Part shown: positions 11,536 through 24,058 of the stretch, piece by piece
Layout of the letters: every line of letters begins with the position of its first letter
How positions within the stretch are numbered: position 1 is the stretch's first letter
Assembly: GCA_015179125.1 (NCBI GenBank)
Contig: WHVA01000254.1
Location: 1 to 64,000, forward strand
Origin: Gautieria morchelliformis
Taxonomy: Eukaryota > Basidiomycota > Agaricomycetes > Gomphales > Gomphaceae
Reading direction: 5' to 3'
DNA length: 64,000 bases
Program-made: the position numbers and the translations under genes
Notes under the pieces: model-generated
Seen by the model: only the letters and a program-made list of their open reading frames with translations
Database searches by the model: none
Told to the model about the DNA's origin: nothing

Positions 11536-11749
11536 TGTAAATAACCTATGTATCATACATGTATACTAGTTATTACATAATCCCAGTGGGCCCCTCAGGG
11601 ACCCACTGTATAGTTTATGCGTGGGAACCGGTCAGCAGTTCCCATCGCATCTTACCTTACACTATCACTATGTAGCATTCAGAATACCACTCTTTGGTCA
11701 AGTTCTGCCATGCCCTTGTGATACAAGGCCAAAGATCAACATCTTTACA
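11536..11749 (+). repeat. 3' LTR of gypsy copy 1
   Basis: It starts TGTAAATAACC after a polypurine tract, ends TTTACA, and is 214 bp long. It matches the 215-bp LTRs of gypsy copy 2. Copia integrase sequence follows directly, which shows that this gypsy copy also landed in the copia element. Confidence 0.9.
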
Positions 11750-12835
11750 GGAGCGGATGTGAAGAGAATAAGAATGGATAATGGAGGAGAATATATGGGA
11801 AAGGAATTCAAAAAGTTATGCAGTGAGCTCGGCATCATTAATGGAACAACATCTCCTGACACCCCAGAACACAATGGAGTGGCCAAGAGATATAATCGAA
11901 CACTGCAGGAGGGAGCACTCACCCTACAACATGACACTAACCTGTCAAACCGATTTTGGGTAACAGCAATACACATGGTAAATTTCATCAAAAATTGATT
12001 ACTACACCATAGACTTGGTACATCCCATATGAGGCACTATGGTGAATGACGCCCAGGATTGATTGGCTATGCATATATGGATCTAGATGTTGAGCTTTCC
12101 TTGCCCAAGCAGCAAGGAAGAAAGGTGACTTGAAATCCGTCGAAGGGATATTTGTCGGATACTTCGAGGATTCCAAGGCATATAAAGTGTGGGTCCCATG
12201 CACTAGAACCCTAATCAAAGCCAGAGATGTGATATTAGATGAATTAAAACACACATCAAACGCACCACAATACAATTGGTCAACGACGACGACAACCCGT
12301 CTCTCTGGGTAATCGACGGCAAAACCCATAAATGTGTCCAACAACCAGAACCAGAACACAACAAGACGGCGCACGATGACGATGAAATGCCTCCACTGAT
12401 ACTACAGACAGATTTCGATGAGGATATTATGGAAGAAGAGGACGGAAGGATTGAAGCAACACTAGAGATAAGGAGAGGGGAGCCACTCATGGAGAATGAT
12501 GACCCAGAAGCTGAATCAGAAGAAGAACAAGAGAAAAACAACAAAAGAGGAAACATCAGTGAAGAGGATAAGGAGGATGAGGAAGTGGCACCAAAGGCAT
12601 TTTCAAAAGGTCCATGGATGGATCCAGAGAACACAGTATGGGAGAGGAAGAAGAAATACAGCATTACTCACAGAGATAGCAGCATAGCACACAGAAGAAC
12701 GGAACTGGAGGGAACGGAAAGGGCATTCATGGTGTTGGCAGAGGACGAGCCAGGGAGCTACAAAGAGGCTATGAGATCAGAGAACACAGAGAGATGGAGA
12801 GAAGCATGCGAGGAAGAATATTAAACATTGATGGG
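11750..12835 (+). pseudogene. Copia integrase core and integrase-RT linker
   Basis: The integrase core shows RMDNGGEYMGKEF and TPEHNGVAKRYNRT, which carry the second Asp and the Glu of the DDE triad as spaced in Ty1/copia integrases. Farther on come the KGVFVGY-like motif (IFVGYFEDSKAYKVW) and an acidic Glu-rich linker (about 12,400-12,620) typical of the region between integrase and RT. The start of the integrase is absent. Broken. Confidence 0.8.
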
Positions 12836-13355
12836 ATACGACACGTGGGAACTGGTCAAGAAACTGGCAGAGGCTAATGTGGTAGGGAGCAGATGGGTGT
12901 TTCGGGTCAAAAGAGACAATTGAGGGGAGGTTGATAAGTTCAAATCAGGGGTAGTGGCACAAGGCTACTCACAAGTTTCAGGAGTTGCTTACCAAGAAAC
13001 CTACTCACCCACCATTCGACTCACATCCATACGCCTTATCCTCATCCTTGCCTGCAAGTATAACCTGGAACTACGACAGGTTGACATAAAGGGAGCGTAC
13101 CTAAATGGAGATTGGAGGACAACATGTATATGTGGCAGCCGGAAGGATTCATCAAAGAAGGGGAGGAGAAATTGGTATGCAAACTGAAAAAAAGGGATTT
13201 ATGGGCTGAAACAATCAGGAAGGGTATGGCATGGAATGCTGAGGAGGGAAATGGAAAAGATAGGGTTCAAGGCGGGAGAGGTGGACAAGACAATCTTCTT
13301 CAGAGTCGGGGAGGGAGATAGCGTCGAAATTGCAGAGTGGTACATGGATGATGGG
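12830..13355 (+). pseudogene. Copia reverse transcriptase, first part
   Basis: Typical copia RT signatures are present: VVAQGYSQ, the ETYSPTIRLTSIR block, and RQVDIKGAYLNGD (first catalytic Asp). The YMDD region lies exactly at the junction with gypsy copy 2, and the RT continues after that element at 24,279. Broken. Confidence 0.8.
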
Positions 13356-13570
13356 TGTAAATAACCCGTGTATCTACATGTACAATAGTTATTACATAAT
13401 CCCAGTGGGCCCCTTAGGGACCCACTGTATAGTTTATGCGTGGGAACCGGCTAGCGGTCCCCATCGCATCTTACTCTTACCTGTCACTACGTAGCATTCA
13501 GAATACCACTCATTGGTCAAGTTCTGTAGTGCCCTTGTGATACAAGGTCTTAAGATCGACATCCTTTACA
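13356..13570 (+). repeat. 5' LTR of gypsy copy 2
   Basis: It starts TGTAAATAACCC and ends CATCCTTTACA. It is almost identical to the 3' LTR. Confidence 0.92.
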
Positions 13571-13708
13571 CCTTTTTGAACTATCCTGCGGTTGATCGCC
13601 ACGCAACCAACCGACAGTGGATTCAAAGCAATCTTGAAAAAGATCGCTGCGTCGACGACTAAACATCGTTGAGACCCTCCAGTAGACCTTCTACTGTCGG
13701 CTGCAAGC

Positions 13709-16147
13709 ATGATGATCCCACGCAGTCGAAGACGGACACGAGCGACGAGCTCAAGGTCCACGCCCCAGGCGCAGCCCAGCGACACGACGGCTGACGCTAG
13801 CCTGGACCAAGAGAACAGGACGATAGAAGACGGAGAGATCGTAGATCTCACCGCCCTCGTCCCCTCAGTAGAGGATGAGGAAAACCCCGACCACATCTCG
13901 TCGAGTGTGGCCGAGGAAGAGACGACGCCGGGTAACGAGCTGGAGCCCCCCCCCCATCTCTCTCTTCCCAAGGACAAAGGAAAGGGCAGAGAAGTCTCGC
14001 CGTCGTCAGATGGTAGAGCAACAATGTCAAGGCGGGCACAAAGCCACAACTCAAACCGACGCTCATGAAGTAGAGCGACGACCATCGTCCCTGAAGGAGG
14101 ACGACGGCAAAAAAGACGAGCCCCAGACGGTGGTCAGGACTCGGAATACTCGAGCTCTAGTCGTAAGAGCTCGAGGGCTCACGCCATCGACCACGAGACG
14201 GCAGAGGCCCTGAACAAACAGGTGCAGGCTGCGCTGCACCGAAGTACGCTGACGTGCCACAAGCACGATCAGCTGGCATCGCAGCTTGACAACACCGCCG
14301 CCGCCCTACTGGCAATCGGCAAGGAACTCCACCAGGTGGAGGAGGTCAGGATGCAAGACGCAGCCATGCTGGAGGATGTCCAGAAAGCCCTCCGCCCACG
14401 CGGGGAACGCGACGCAACTCGTCCGGGTTCGTGACAGTCCGCAGCCAACGAACGCAGTCGCGACATGGAAGACCCGCGCCGAAAGGAGCGAATGCCGCCG
14501 CCAGCCGTCCCAGTCGAACAGGACATAAGGTTCAGGAACGAACCTCAAGAACAACTGGCTGCCCCAACGGACAGCCGTAAAACGATCCAACAGATCATTA
14601 GGGATCAGGTCGCCTCAGAGCCTGACTCTGAAACGACGACCGAGAGCTTAGAGCTCGAAGTCGCACACTGGCAGCGTAAAGAAGCCGCAGCCATGCACCG
14701 CCACACACGGGCACTCGAGCTACTAGCGAAGAACACTGAAGAGACAGTGGCCAACAGCCACACCGCTCAGCTGCCCGACAAGCAGCTCACGCAAGCCATA
14801 CAGGACACACGGCAAGCGCGCGCAGCCTACAACAGCAGGCTACGGATCTGTAACGCGGGACTGACCGGGGACACCAGGCACAAAATGCCCCCGGAACCGA
14901 GAGCACAAAATGCTCCCGATCCCAAGCCCCATCCGGGCCCGGGGCCCGTCAGGGCATATAACAGCCTGCCCCGCGCGGCATCACAACCGCGCGAGCGATC
15001 CATGGCCCCAACGGAAGGCCATGGAATCCCTGACCAGGCCAACGTCATACCAATGGAGCCGTACGACAGGATCACACGGATGATCCGCGTGGCGTTAGCA
15101 GATGCCGTGGACACAGACCTGGAGAAGTCTGTGCTAGCGAAAGCCGGCATAAAATTGGCCCACCCCGAGCCGTATGCAGGGGGATCGGACCTCGAAGAGT
15201 TTGAAATATTCGTGGCAGCCATCCTACGATGGCTAAAAATGAATTGCCTCCTAGGGCCAACCAGCATTGACACGCAGGTCGGCTATGTGGGCACTTGCCT
15301 CACCAGCGAAGCCCAGGAATGGTTCCTTCGAAACGTTGAACGCTTCGATCGCCAGGTCCGCAGCTGGACGCTGGAAACCGTGATGCAAGGCCTTCAAAAA
15401 AGGTTCCTGCACACACTGACGTACCATCACCCATCGAATAAATTCGACGCGGTCATGCAAGGCATGAAAACCATTCAGGAGATGCTGAATGAGCTCACGA
15501 AATACGCGGCACGTATGATACAGCCGCCAGATGAGTACATGTTCCGGAGACGGTTCGTATCGGCGCTGCGCGAAATGCTACGCAACAAGGTCCTCAAAAA
15601 GGGCTATAATGCCGAGAGCAGCTCAATAGAGCAACTCTTCGAGATGGCCCGGATGATCGAGGAGGCATCACGATGCAACATGGGGATGCGCCGCGCAGAA
15701 AGTGCTGCCCGGCTCACAGGGAGCAAGCCGTTGACACAAACGGGCCTGACCAGGCCCAGCCTGTTCGCAAGAAGCGGAACAGGACAATGGCTACCGCCCC
15801 CACGCCCAGCACAAGCTGGACGCCTGCCTGAAGCTAAATAGCCTCAAGCGTCAGGGTCGTCCCCACGACCTGCCCCACCGATGAAAACGTTGGGCCGGCC
15901 TAACGATAGGCCCAGCGGCAGCCAAAGCAACACCACATGCTTTGAATGCGGCCAACCTGGCCACAAGAAGGCAGAGTGCCCCCGGCTTAGGTCCGGTATA
16001 AGGACAGCGGCCGTGAGGCATGACGGTGAAGCCGAAGATCCGGAGACGGATCTTGGTCAAAATTCTCTTCAACAAATTGACGAAGAGGGGGAGGGTGATC
16101 CCCAACCCAATGACACTCCGGACAACGGAGATGTGCCCACTGAATAA
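13709..16147 (+). pseudogene. Gypsy copy 2 gag region with CCHC knuckle
   Basis: The N-terminal part is Arg/Ser- and Glu-rich. The capsid region (about 15,080-15,690) has the retrotransposon-Gag pattern around TSEAQEWFLRNVERFD. A zinc knuckle CFECGQPGHKKAEC lies at about 15,939-15,980. The knuckle binds the element RNA. Position just inside the 5' LTR supports the call. Broken. Confidence 0.85.
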
Positions 16148-16189
16148 TGGGACCCAGAGCCGTCCCAATACTATGAATGGGACGAGGAG

Positions 16190-16816
16190 GTGGAAGACAC
16201 CACCTACAGGTCCAGCGCGATCAGATTCGCACTAGAAGATGAAACCGCCACAAAGGTTATGGCGGCACGCACGTCGGTCACACCAGACAAGGCGGCCGAG
16301 CCGGTGTATCACCACCGAAGCAAACACAGGACGTGGCCAACGCGTCCGCACAGTGAAAACCGTACCCTATCGGGGTACTGGGAAATAAACGGCGTAAAAG
16401 CCCACTGCCTGCTAGATAGTGGCAGCGAAGGGGTACTGCTGTCCCCCGAATTCACGCGAGCTACAGGGATGAAGACATTCTCCCTGGAGCAACCAATCGC
16501 ACTGCAGCTAGCCTGCATAGGCAGCCGTTCCACGATCAACTATGGAACGAACATGACCATCAAGTTTGGTCGTGAGACATACCACGAATATTTCGATGTA
16601 GCGAACGTGGAATATTACGACGCTATCTTAGGGACACCGTTCCTAAGGAGGTTCAGCATAACCCTGGACTTTTCGAGCCCAGGGACGATCCGCAAGGGGA
16701 ACGAAGTGATCCCCATGGGCAAGGTATCGTTCGACGACGATGTATCGACGAATGAGGACAAAGGGCCACAGGTGAGCAGAATCACCCAGGCACCGAAGCC
16801 GAACCTGGCTCATTGA
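16190..16816 (+). pseudogene. Gypsy copy 2 aspartic protease
   Basis: The retropepsin active-site motif LLDSGSEGVLLS lies at about 16,410-16,445. The later ILGTPFLRR motif marks the second conserved part of this fold. It would process the polyprotein. Placed between the gag knuckle and RT, as in Ty3/gypsy. Confidence 0.85.
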
Positions 16817-16894
16817 AGCCAGGAGGACGAGTCGCGGGATGACTCGTCCTCGAACTCACCCTACAGCCATAGGGAGAGACGCTCTCACCTAACG

Positions 16895-19168
16895 GTGAAA
16901 GAGATGGGAAAAAGGAAAGCGGGCCCGTGCGCCGCGGGACCTAATAGACGCCAACAGCGCCTAATGGCATCTAAGCCAACCACCACCATCACCCTCACGG
17001 ATGATGACCTTCCTTGCCTCCGCGAGGAATGGATGGAACGAATCACTGACCTAGTCAGTGGAATTCCATTAGAACTCCCGCCACTACGGGAGATCAACCA
17101 TGAGATCAACCTCATCGATCCCAACAAGCACATGCGGTATCGACTACCGAAATGCCCCGAACACTTCCAAGAGGAACTGTCGGCTAAGATAGAACGATAC
17201 ACCACTGCAAAGTGGTGGATTCCGGCAGTAGTGCAGCAGGCAGTGCCCATGCTATGTGTGCCGAAGAAGAATGGTACATTGAGAACCGTCTTCGATCTGC
17301 GCCAGCAGAACGAGAACACGGTGAAGGACGTCACGCCATTCCCGGATCAAGATATCATACGCAGCGACATGGCTCGCAGCCAATATCGAACTAAACTCGA
17401 TATGTCAGAAGCATACGAGCAGATCCGGATCCATCCGGATCACGTAGCAAAGACTGCCTTTGCCACGATCCTTGGCACCTTCAGGAGCCAGGTGATACAG
17501 ATGGGGGACTGTAATGCCCCATCAACATTCCAACGGCTAATGACAGCCATTTTCCGCGACTGCATAGGTCACTTCGTCCATGTATACATGGACGACATCT
17601 TCATATTCTCGCTCTCAATACAAGAGCATGAAGAGCACCTTTACATCATCTTTGACAGACTGAGGAAGAATCACCTCTTTCTGAGCAAGAAAAAGGTGGA
17701 CCTCTACTCCATCCGAATGCAGTGTCTCGGCCATATGATCGATGGCCAAGGGGTACATGCCGACGAGGACAAGATGCAACGCATCCACGAGTGGCGCAGG
17801 CCACGGACGTTCAACGACGTCCAGCGTTTCCTCGGGCTGGTACAGTATCTGGCACACTACATGCTGGATGTTAGTGCATATACCACCCCACTATCGGGCT
17901 GTGCACGTAATAACCGTCCATTCGAATGGACACCACTACTTGACAAATGCTGGCAAAGCATTAAGGCGTTGGCCTGTAAGGCCCCGATCCTGCGTCCAGT
18001 AGACGCAAGGTGCCCAGAGCCGATCTGGGTGATTGTAAGGGCAACCCTGGCTGGTTGTGGAGATCACACTACCACACAACTGACAAGGGGAAATCCAAAG
18101 TATGTATAAATGAACAGAGTATACAAGAGGGGGGATTCTCACCTGACAAGGGGAAATCCAAAGAGAAAAGTCTAAGGACCCCCAATGTCAGCGAGCCCGT
18201 ATTATACTATGCTGCACAGCCAGGGACGACACTTGGCATCCGCCATCAACCCTGCATCTCCTTGACCACCCTGACCCTTGATCAACCCTTGATGCCACCT
18301 ATTACGCGAGTCGCTTGATTTCCGACACTGTTCCGAGAGTGGAAGTCGGAAATTGGAGTGGAACTGGCAAGGCGAACAGAACTGGTGGAAGTTCTCCCAG
18401 AAGCGGAATCATTTCCGAAAGCGGAGGCGGAGATGGAATCGGAACCGGAAGCGGAGTCGGAAATGGAGTCGGAACTGGGTGCGGTGTTGGAACTGGAAAT
18501 GGAAAACAGGGTGTCCCCTGACAGTGATCACCGACGGATCAAAAGCCGGCGTCGGTGCGGTCTACGGCCAAGGTCCTGACTGGAAAACTTGTCGACCAGC
18601 CGGCTTCTTGTCAAAGAAGTTCAGCGTTGCTCAGCAACACTACCGGACTCACGAGCACGAGACGATCGCGGTGCTCGAGGCTCTCATGAAATGGGAGGAC
18701 AAACTGCTGGGGCGAAGGTTCACCCTCGTCACAGACCACAAAGGACTCGAGTACTTCGAGACCCAGAAGAGCCTATCTGACCGACAGGTCAGATGGTGGG
18801 AGTTTCTCTCCCGGTTCAATTTCAACACTGTTCATGTCGACGGTATAGAGAACAAGGTAGCGGACTGCCTGTCGCGCTACTACGAGAACGACACGAGTGA
18901 TGACAATCACCCGGACCATGTCTTCGTGAACGCGGATGCGCGTTTAGACCCAGACGGTGAGTTATTGCCCACCGACCGGTATGTCGAGTTGCGAACAGCA
19001 GCGACAAGACACTCTAAACGCCTCGCTGAGAAGACAGAGGCGAGAATAATGGCAGCCGCCGCATTAAATGAGGGCTCTCCAGAGCCCGCGACGACGATGA
19101 TGGCATCAGAGCCATCACCGCAGGAAATGACGGCGCGCCCCTGCGCCGGGTCGTCGAGCAAGGCGTAG
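16895..19168 (+). pseudogene. Gypsy copy 2 reverse transcriptase and RNase H
   Basis: The RT has VFDLRQQNENT, the LDMSEAYEQIRI block (first catalytic Asp), MGDCNAPSTFQRLM and the catalytic YMDDIFIFS. The connection ends at CPEPIWV, where a solo LTR of another family sits (18,034-18,523). RNase H follows with TDGSKAGVGAVYG, HEHETIAVLEAL, TDHKGLEYF and ADCLSRY, i.e. the conserved Asp, Glu and Asp residues. The order RT-RNase H-integrase marks Ty3/gypsy. Confidence 0.9.
18034..18523 (-). repeat. Solo LTR of another gypsy family, antisense
   Basis: It is 490 bp, starts TGTAAGGGCAACC and ends CCCCTGACA, with target duplication GTGAT at 18,029-18,033 and 18,524-18,528. Its reverse complement matches the LTR at 44,485-44,956, which precedes a gypsy gag in sense orientation, so this copy is antisense. 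It is rich in GGAAGCGGA-like repeats. Confidence 0.88.
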
Positions 19169-19191
19169 ACCTGTCTAAGGTCATACGAGAC

Positions 19192-20655
19192 GTGTACCAC
19201 AGGGACACCATGTTCACAAATATCATGGCACACCCGGACGTGTACCCGAGATTCGGGATCCGGGACGGGCTGATCTGGACTAAGAATCAGCTCAAAAGAG
19301 ACGTCATTGCCATCCCCCGCTCTGTTCTTCAAGGGGGAAGGAAGCTGATCGAAATTATCATCGATCGGGCACACCAGATAGTCGGCCACTACGGCCATCT
19401 GAAGACTTCGAACTACGTTCGAAGAGCATATTGGTGGCCGGGCATGAGCCCAGACATAGAAGTGTTCTGCACATCGTGCGCGAGGTGTCAGATGACGAAA
19501 ACCGGACCACAACGGCCCAAAGGCCTACTACACAGCCTACCCATTCCAGATAGGCCGTGGCACTCGATTGGCATCGACTTCATGGGGCCCCTGCCCAAAT
19601 CCAACGACTGTGACTACCTGATGGTAATCATCGACCGACTAACATCGCTCGTACACCTCGTACCAATCACGACGAGCGTGTCAGCCAAGGGAGTAGCCTG
19701 GCTGTTTCTGAAGGAGGTCATCCGACTCCACGGAGTTCCCGACTCCATCGTTTCGGACCGAGACTCGAAGTTCACGTCGATCTTCTGGCGTGAACTACAG
19801 CGACTCATGGGGACTAAGCTCCTCATGTCAACTGCCTTCCATCCCCAAACGGATGGAGCAACCGAGCAGGCAAACCGCTTGATAGGCCAGATATTGCACG
19901 CGGTCATCAGAGACGATCAGAAGGATTGGGCATTGAAATGCCCGATGGTTGAGGTCGCCCTCAACAGCAACGTCAGCGCGACCACAGGGTTCGCACCTTT
20001 CGAGCTGAACCACGGCTATATGCCGCGGATAGACCTCCCCATAGCCATGGACACCCCGTTCAAGGGAGTAGCCCAGTTCGCACGTCAGGCAAAATGGAAC
20101 CTGATGGCAGCACATGATGCAACCATAGAGCATCGAGTGACGCAAACGTTTCACGCAAATAAAAAACATATGGCAAGCGGCAGGTACGCGGTCAACGACC
20201 GCGTCTACCTTTCGACACAAAACCTAACTCTCCTGAAAGGAAGAGCCAGAAAACTAGTCCCGCGGTACATCGGACTGTACCGCGTCGTCGAGGCTCACAA
20301 CGACGCCTCAACGGTGACCCTCGATCTTCCCGACGAACTGAAAAGCCATTGCATTTCACCGGTCTTCCATTCCAGCCTTGTACGGCGATACGAGGCTAAC
20401 AACAACAAATTGTTCCCTCGTCGTGAGGCCAAGTCATTTTATGACTTCGGAGCAAATGACGACGAGGAGTGGCTCGTCGACGAGATTATCACACATCGAT
20501 GGATAAACTCGACGGACCTGGAGTTCCAGGTCCGTTGGACCCTAGGCGACGTGACATGGGAACCCATGTCGTCCTGCAAGGACCTTGAAGCCCTAGATAG
20601 CTATCTAGAGCTTCGGGGGGTGGGTATGCCATGCGACCTCCCCAGACGCCGCTAG
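19192..20655 (+). CDS. Gypsy copy 2 integrase with chromodomain-like C-terminus
   Basis: The open frame covers 487 residues. A zinc-binding HHCC region comes first (HQIVGHYGHLKT...CTSCARCQ). The catalytic core follows with GIDFMGPLP (Asp), SDRDSKFTS (Asp) and FHPQTDGATEQANR (Glu after this motif). A GPY-type module (RARKLVPRYIGLYRV) comes next, and a chromodomain-like end with WLVDEIITHRW, FQVRW and TWEP. Such a tail is known in chromoviruses to steer integration to modified histones. This is the longest open part of the element. Confidence 0.9.
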   Translation: MYHRDTMFTNIMAHPDVYPRFGIRDGLIWTKNQLKRDVIAIPRSVLQGGRKLIEIIIDRAHQIVGHYGHLKTSNYVRRAYWWPGMSPDIEVFCTSCARCQMTKTGPQRPKGLLHSLPIPDRPWHSIGIDFMGPLPKSNDCDYLMVIIDRLTSLVHLVPITTSVSAKGVAWLFLKEVIRLHGVPDSIVSDRDSKFTSIFWRELQRLMGTKLLMSTAFHPQTDGATEQANRLIGQILHAVIRDDQKDWALKCPMVEVALNSNVSATTGFAPFELNHGYMPRIDLPIAMDTPFKGVAQFARQAKWNLMAAHDATIEHRVTQTFHANKKHMASGRYAVNDRVYLSTQNLTLLKGRARKLVPRYIGLYRVVEAHNDASTVTLDLPDELKSHCISPVFHSSLVRRYEANNNKLFPRREAKSFYDFGANDDEEWLVDEIITHRWINSTDLEFQVRWTLGDVTWEPMSSCKDLEALDSYLELRGVGMPCDLPRRR

Positions 20656-20773
20656 ACGCGTCTGTCACGTGCAGACCACGTGACGCACTGGCCACGGCGT
20701 GGTTAAATTTTCACCTCGGATCTTTCCGAGGGCGCATTGCTCCTTGGAAGCTGACCACCATCATCCCCACGAA

Positions 20774-23700
20774 GATGATGCCCCCTAAAGATGGGATGGA
20801 CGTTGATCCGTCAACGTCCACAACGTGAACAACGGCCCCGAGACAGGGGGCCACAGACATTCTCTGTGCTCCAATAGACCAGGAGCACTGGATGCTCGTG
20901 GGATGGGAGGACGCCCTCGCCATCGTCCACCCGGACAATTGCGCGACGTTGTCAAGATTGGTTTTTAGGCGTTAATATCGTGTATTAGTAAACACAGCGA
21001 ATGCCCTAAGAACTTGTGCGAATAAGTATGCCGTTCGGTGAATAGGTGAACCAATGAATGTTCACAAGGTAAGAGGGTTTGCCTAACTGGGGTTCACCCT
21101 ATCTACAGTCGTAGCGAAATAGCCCGTGACTCTTGACGATGTAACATACAAGGTCTCACGGAAGGGCTGTCTAAGTCTCGACAATCCCTTCGCTGGCGAA
21201 GGTGCTCCTTTGGAGCCCTTCGCCAACAGCACAGAAAATGGTTCGAAGGCTAAGGTAACGAAGATGAAGTATGAGAACTCACCAGTGATGCCTAAGTCCT
21301 TTGCTAGTCGAAGATGGGAATCTCCAAGAGAAGGCTTAGGATGATGACCACGGCGAGGTCAAAACTGCACAAGATGAACGACGTATGATAATTGAACTGG
21401 GGAATATACATGCAAATGTAAACTACTTATATCGAATGCTTGTAAGGTATCGGCGAATAGGAAAGAGGCCGTTGTGAGTCAGGGTTGGATAGGGGTGCAC
21501 GGTCATGATACAGCATAGATGAAATAAACATACAATAGAATGTGAGAAGAGGGGGAACATGAAATGACGGAGAGTAAAGGTGGCAAAGACACTTATGGAC
21601 AAAACCATGTCTTGGGACCCGCATACATGCTACCCTGCACGGACTCTTGGTCTACTGGGTTTATTCCGCACGACCTATGGAAGAGATGCCCTGCGAACAC
21701 ACTTTGACCATACGAACGCCCAATGGGGTTGGATTAAGAAGACGATGGGGTTAATGATGAACCATCATGCCGGGTGAATGGTATCGATCGTATTTGATGG
21801 TGTGCCTGCGGGCGAATGATGCAAGCAGCGAATAGCCGTTCAGCGAAATGCAAGGAAGGGCGAACAGAGGTGACATAGGGGAGGAGAGGTCGAGGTGGAG
21901 GGCGAAGCCGAGCGAATACTGAGGAGGAGTAGCGAAAGGGAAAAATGGGGATACCAAGGTGCAGGAAATACACAGGTCATGACAATCCAACTATCAGAAC
22001 ACCATCGGGAGAGGGTCGAGCAGAGGAGGTGGTAGACCCAGTGATGACTTGTCAAGTCAGTCCAAAGCCGTCGGTTGTGTGTTTAATGGCGTGGCGATGG
22101 TAATGGGCGCGAATTAGCGAACATCGGTTGCCGAACATGACAATGGCGATCAGAAGGAACACAGAAATGGGGTGAGAAATGGCAGGACAGAGCACCTGAG
22201 TATGATGAATAAACGTCATGACAGACGTGCGCGGACTACGCCGCGCACCTTAGGGCCGCGACCGGCACCCGCAAGGTCAAACTGCGGGACGAAGACATCG
22301 GCGACGCCGCCGATGCAGCTTGGGGATGGGTCCCAGGGGGCATCGTGCGTGACGCACGAGAAGAGCCCCTCCGGGACATCCACGACCTTAAAAAAGAGGT
22401 CAAGGAGCTGGAACGCGCGGTTGAGGACCGCGACAACGCGCTCATAACCGAGCGCGCCAGGATCAAGGAACTGGAGCAACAGCTGAGCGCAGCCCAGCTC
22501 CAGGTTACCCTGGCCCACGTTGCCTCAAAAAGGCCGTGACATGACCCGGCCACGGACCCAGTGGCTGGGCCATCATCACTTCGCGCGACGGTACCCCTGC
22601 CCGCGCGCGCAACATCGGGACTAGCGTCCCGATTGTCGGCACTGACCCCGACAACGACAACGACAGAAGGGCAGAGCGCGCCTTCCAACTCTGCGTACGG
22701 CGTCCCAGATGGATGGGAGTCCGACTCATCCGTCTGGAAGACATATGACCCCGAACAGGCACAGAGGCTGGCAGAGCAGCCAAAGAAAAAGCACAAGAAA
22801 TTGCGCGGCTCCCCCCACACCGTCAATGGGCTAGCCATTGCGAAGGAAAGTGCGATTAGCGCTTACCTAGTGGCGTCATCGTCACACACTGTCAACGACC
22901 CCGCCCTTTAGCGGCGGGTAGCACAGATCGAGGCCCAGTACATCGGGCCTGGCATGGCCCTGCCTCCACTGGCAGGGACAGTTCACCCTCCCTACCCGGG
23001 GGAGGGAGTGATCATACCACTCGGAGACCCACCGATCTCCGAGACGGGCCTCCTACCACGGCCGGTAGGAAAGGCCCAACAGCGTCGTACTCAATGGTAC
23101 GACGGCTGCCCGCTCGACGACCCACTTATAGCACGGGCAAAAGAAACGCCGCAGCTTGCACGTACGCGCGAGATGATCAGCGTATTCAAACGCATCGAGT
23201 GCGAACAACGCGCTTGCAATCCCAAAAGGGATTGTCTCCTGATAGCGGGCGGTACCCTGCACGACATCGCGGCCATCCTGAAGGGTTGGATACACAACCC
23301 TGAAGGAATCCCATCAGCCATCCATGACAACGCGGATGGCACCTTCACTAGACGACATGGATGTCCGGATGTGGTTGAAGGCCCTTGCGCCCCGGGTCAA
23401 AGGGGTCGCATCACCCCTCAGGGCGAGGCTACTCAACCTTTTCGGCTCGACAGACCAATGATCGAGCCTCGTCGACGCCAGCGAAGTGCTGACGCCTCAG
23501 AGCACCACCCTGCGGCTCTCAATCACGGGCCCATTCCCTCTGGAGGGCCAAGCCGGCCCCGACATCCCCCTCGCTGAGATCGCGAGATGGTTGGCCCGCT
23601 ACATGGGGGTCACTCGCGAGCGAGTGGCGCGCATTGAACATTATGTTCAACACAGCATCACCGGCACAGCATTCAGCGCTGCCGCCCACGAGGGCCAACA

Positions 23701-24025
23701 AAAGGTCATTGAGACCAGCCATGTGAGGGGCGCGGTGCCGCGACCCCTCACTCACGCCCAGCTCGACCGAGAGCTGGCGCGCTTCCGGCCCCCTCCTCAG
23801 ACTGAGGACCCGGCCGTTGAGGCCATGCTCCACGAGGACACGGGCCCCAGCACCCAAGCGGATACCGCCACTAGTGGTGAGGCCGACCAGCCTCACCCAA
23901 TCACCACCGATGACGCGGAGGTGCCCCCGGAGGAGTCACGTGCTCCACCGGCCCCGTACGACGACGACGTCATCGTATCGGCCACTCTAGAGGACTCCCT
24001 CATGGATGACCTCTATGAGCAGTAG
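20774..24025 (+). pseudogene. Gypsy ORF3: extra ORF between integrase and 3' LTR
   Basis: About 1.98 kb of coding-like DNA (after removing the solo LTR at 20,950-22,223) lies in the position where retroviruses carry env. It has no signal peptide or membrane segment that I can see. Visible features are a Met/Asp-Pro start (MPPKDGMDVDPSTS), a coiled coil rich in heptad Leu, Glu and Lys (about 22,370-22,500), a basic nuclear-signal-like PKKKHKKLRG (about 22,780), a conserved middle part and an acidic end (DDDVIVSATLEDSLMDDLYE). The same ORF is found in gypsy copy 1, with conserved peptide sequence. Function unknown. It is broken in this copy. Confidence 0.75.
20950..22223 (+). repeat. Solo LTR, family B (1,274 bp)
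   Basis: It starts TGTCAAGATTGG and ends GTCATGACA, with a perfect 5-bp target duplication GACGT (20,945-20,949 and 22,224-22,228). It is rich in GCGAA/TTCGC words that form small hairpins, such as CCTTCGCTGGCGAAGG, and has AATAAA just before the end. Related copies lie at 24,434-27,114 and 47,196-48,460. No internal region of this family is in the window. Confidence 0.88.
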
Positions 24026-24058
24026 TTAACCCCTATAGTTGTTTATAGAGGGGGAGGG

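Larger units (their letters stand above)
5596..11749 (+). mobile_element. Ty3/gypsy copy 1: 3' part only (ORF3 plus 3' LTR)
   Basis: The sequence matches the 3' part of gypsy copy 2 (about 22,500-24,273): the ORF3 region at 5,596-6,418, 8,748-9,300 and 11,345-11,501, a polypurine tract (AGAGGGGGAGGG), and a 214-bp LTR at 11,536-11,749 that starts TGTAAATAACC and ends TTTACA. Gag and pol are absent. Two non-autonomous LTR elements are inserted in it, each with a perfect target duplication, so the host sequence can be followed across them. ORF3 is broken here in several places. Confidence 0.85.

Noticed and set aside
20774-24025. ORF3 of the gypsy family as an envelope gene
   Set aside because: It sits in the env position, but I see no signal peptide, no membrane segment and no fusion-peptide or Cys-rich pattern; coiled coil and basic motif alone do not support env.
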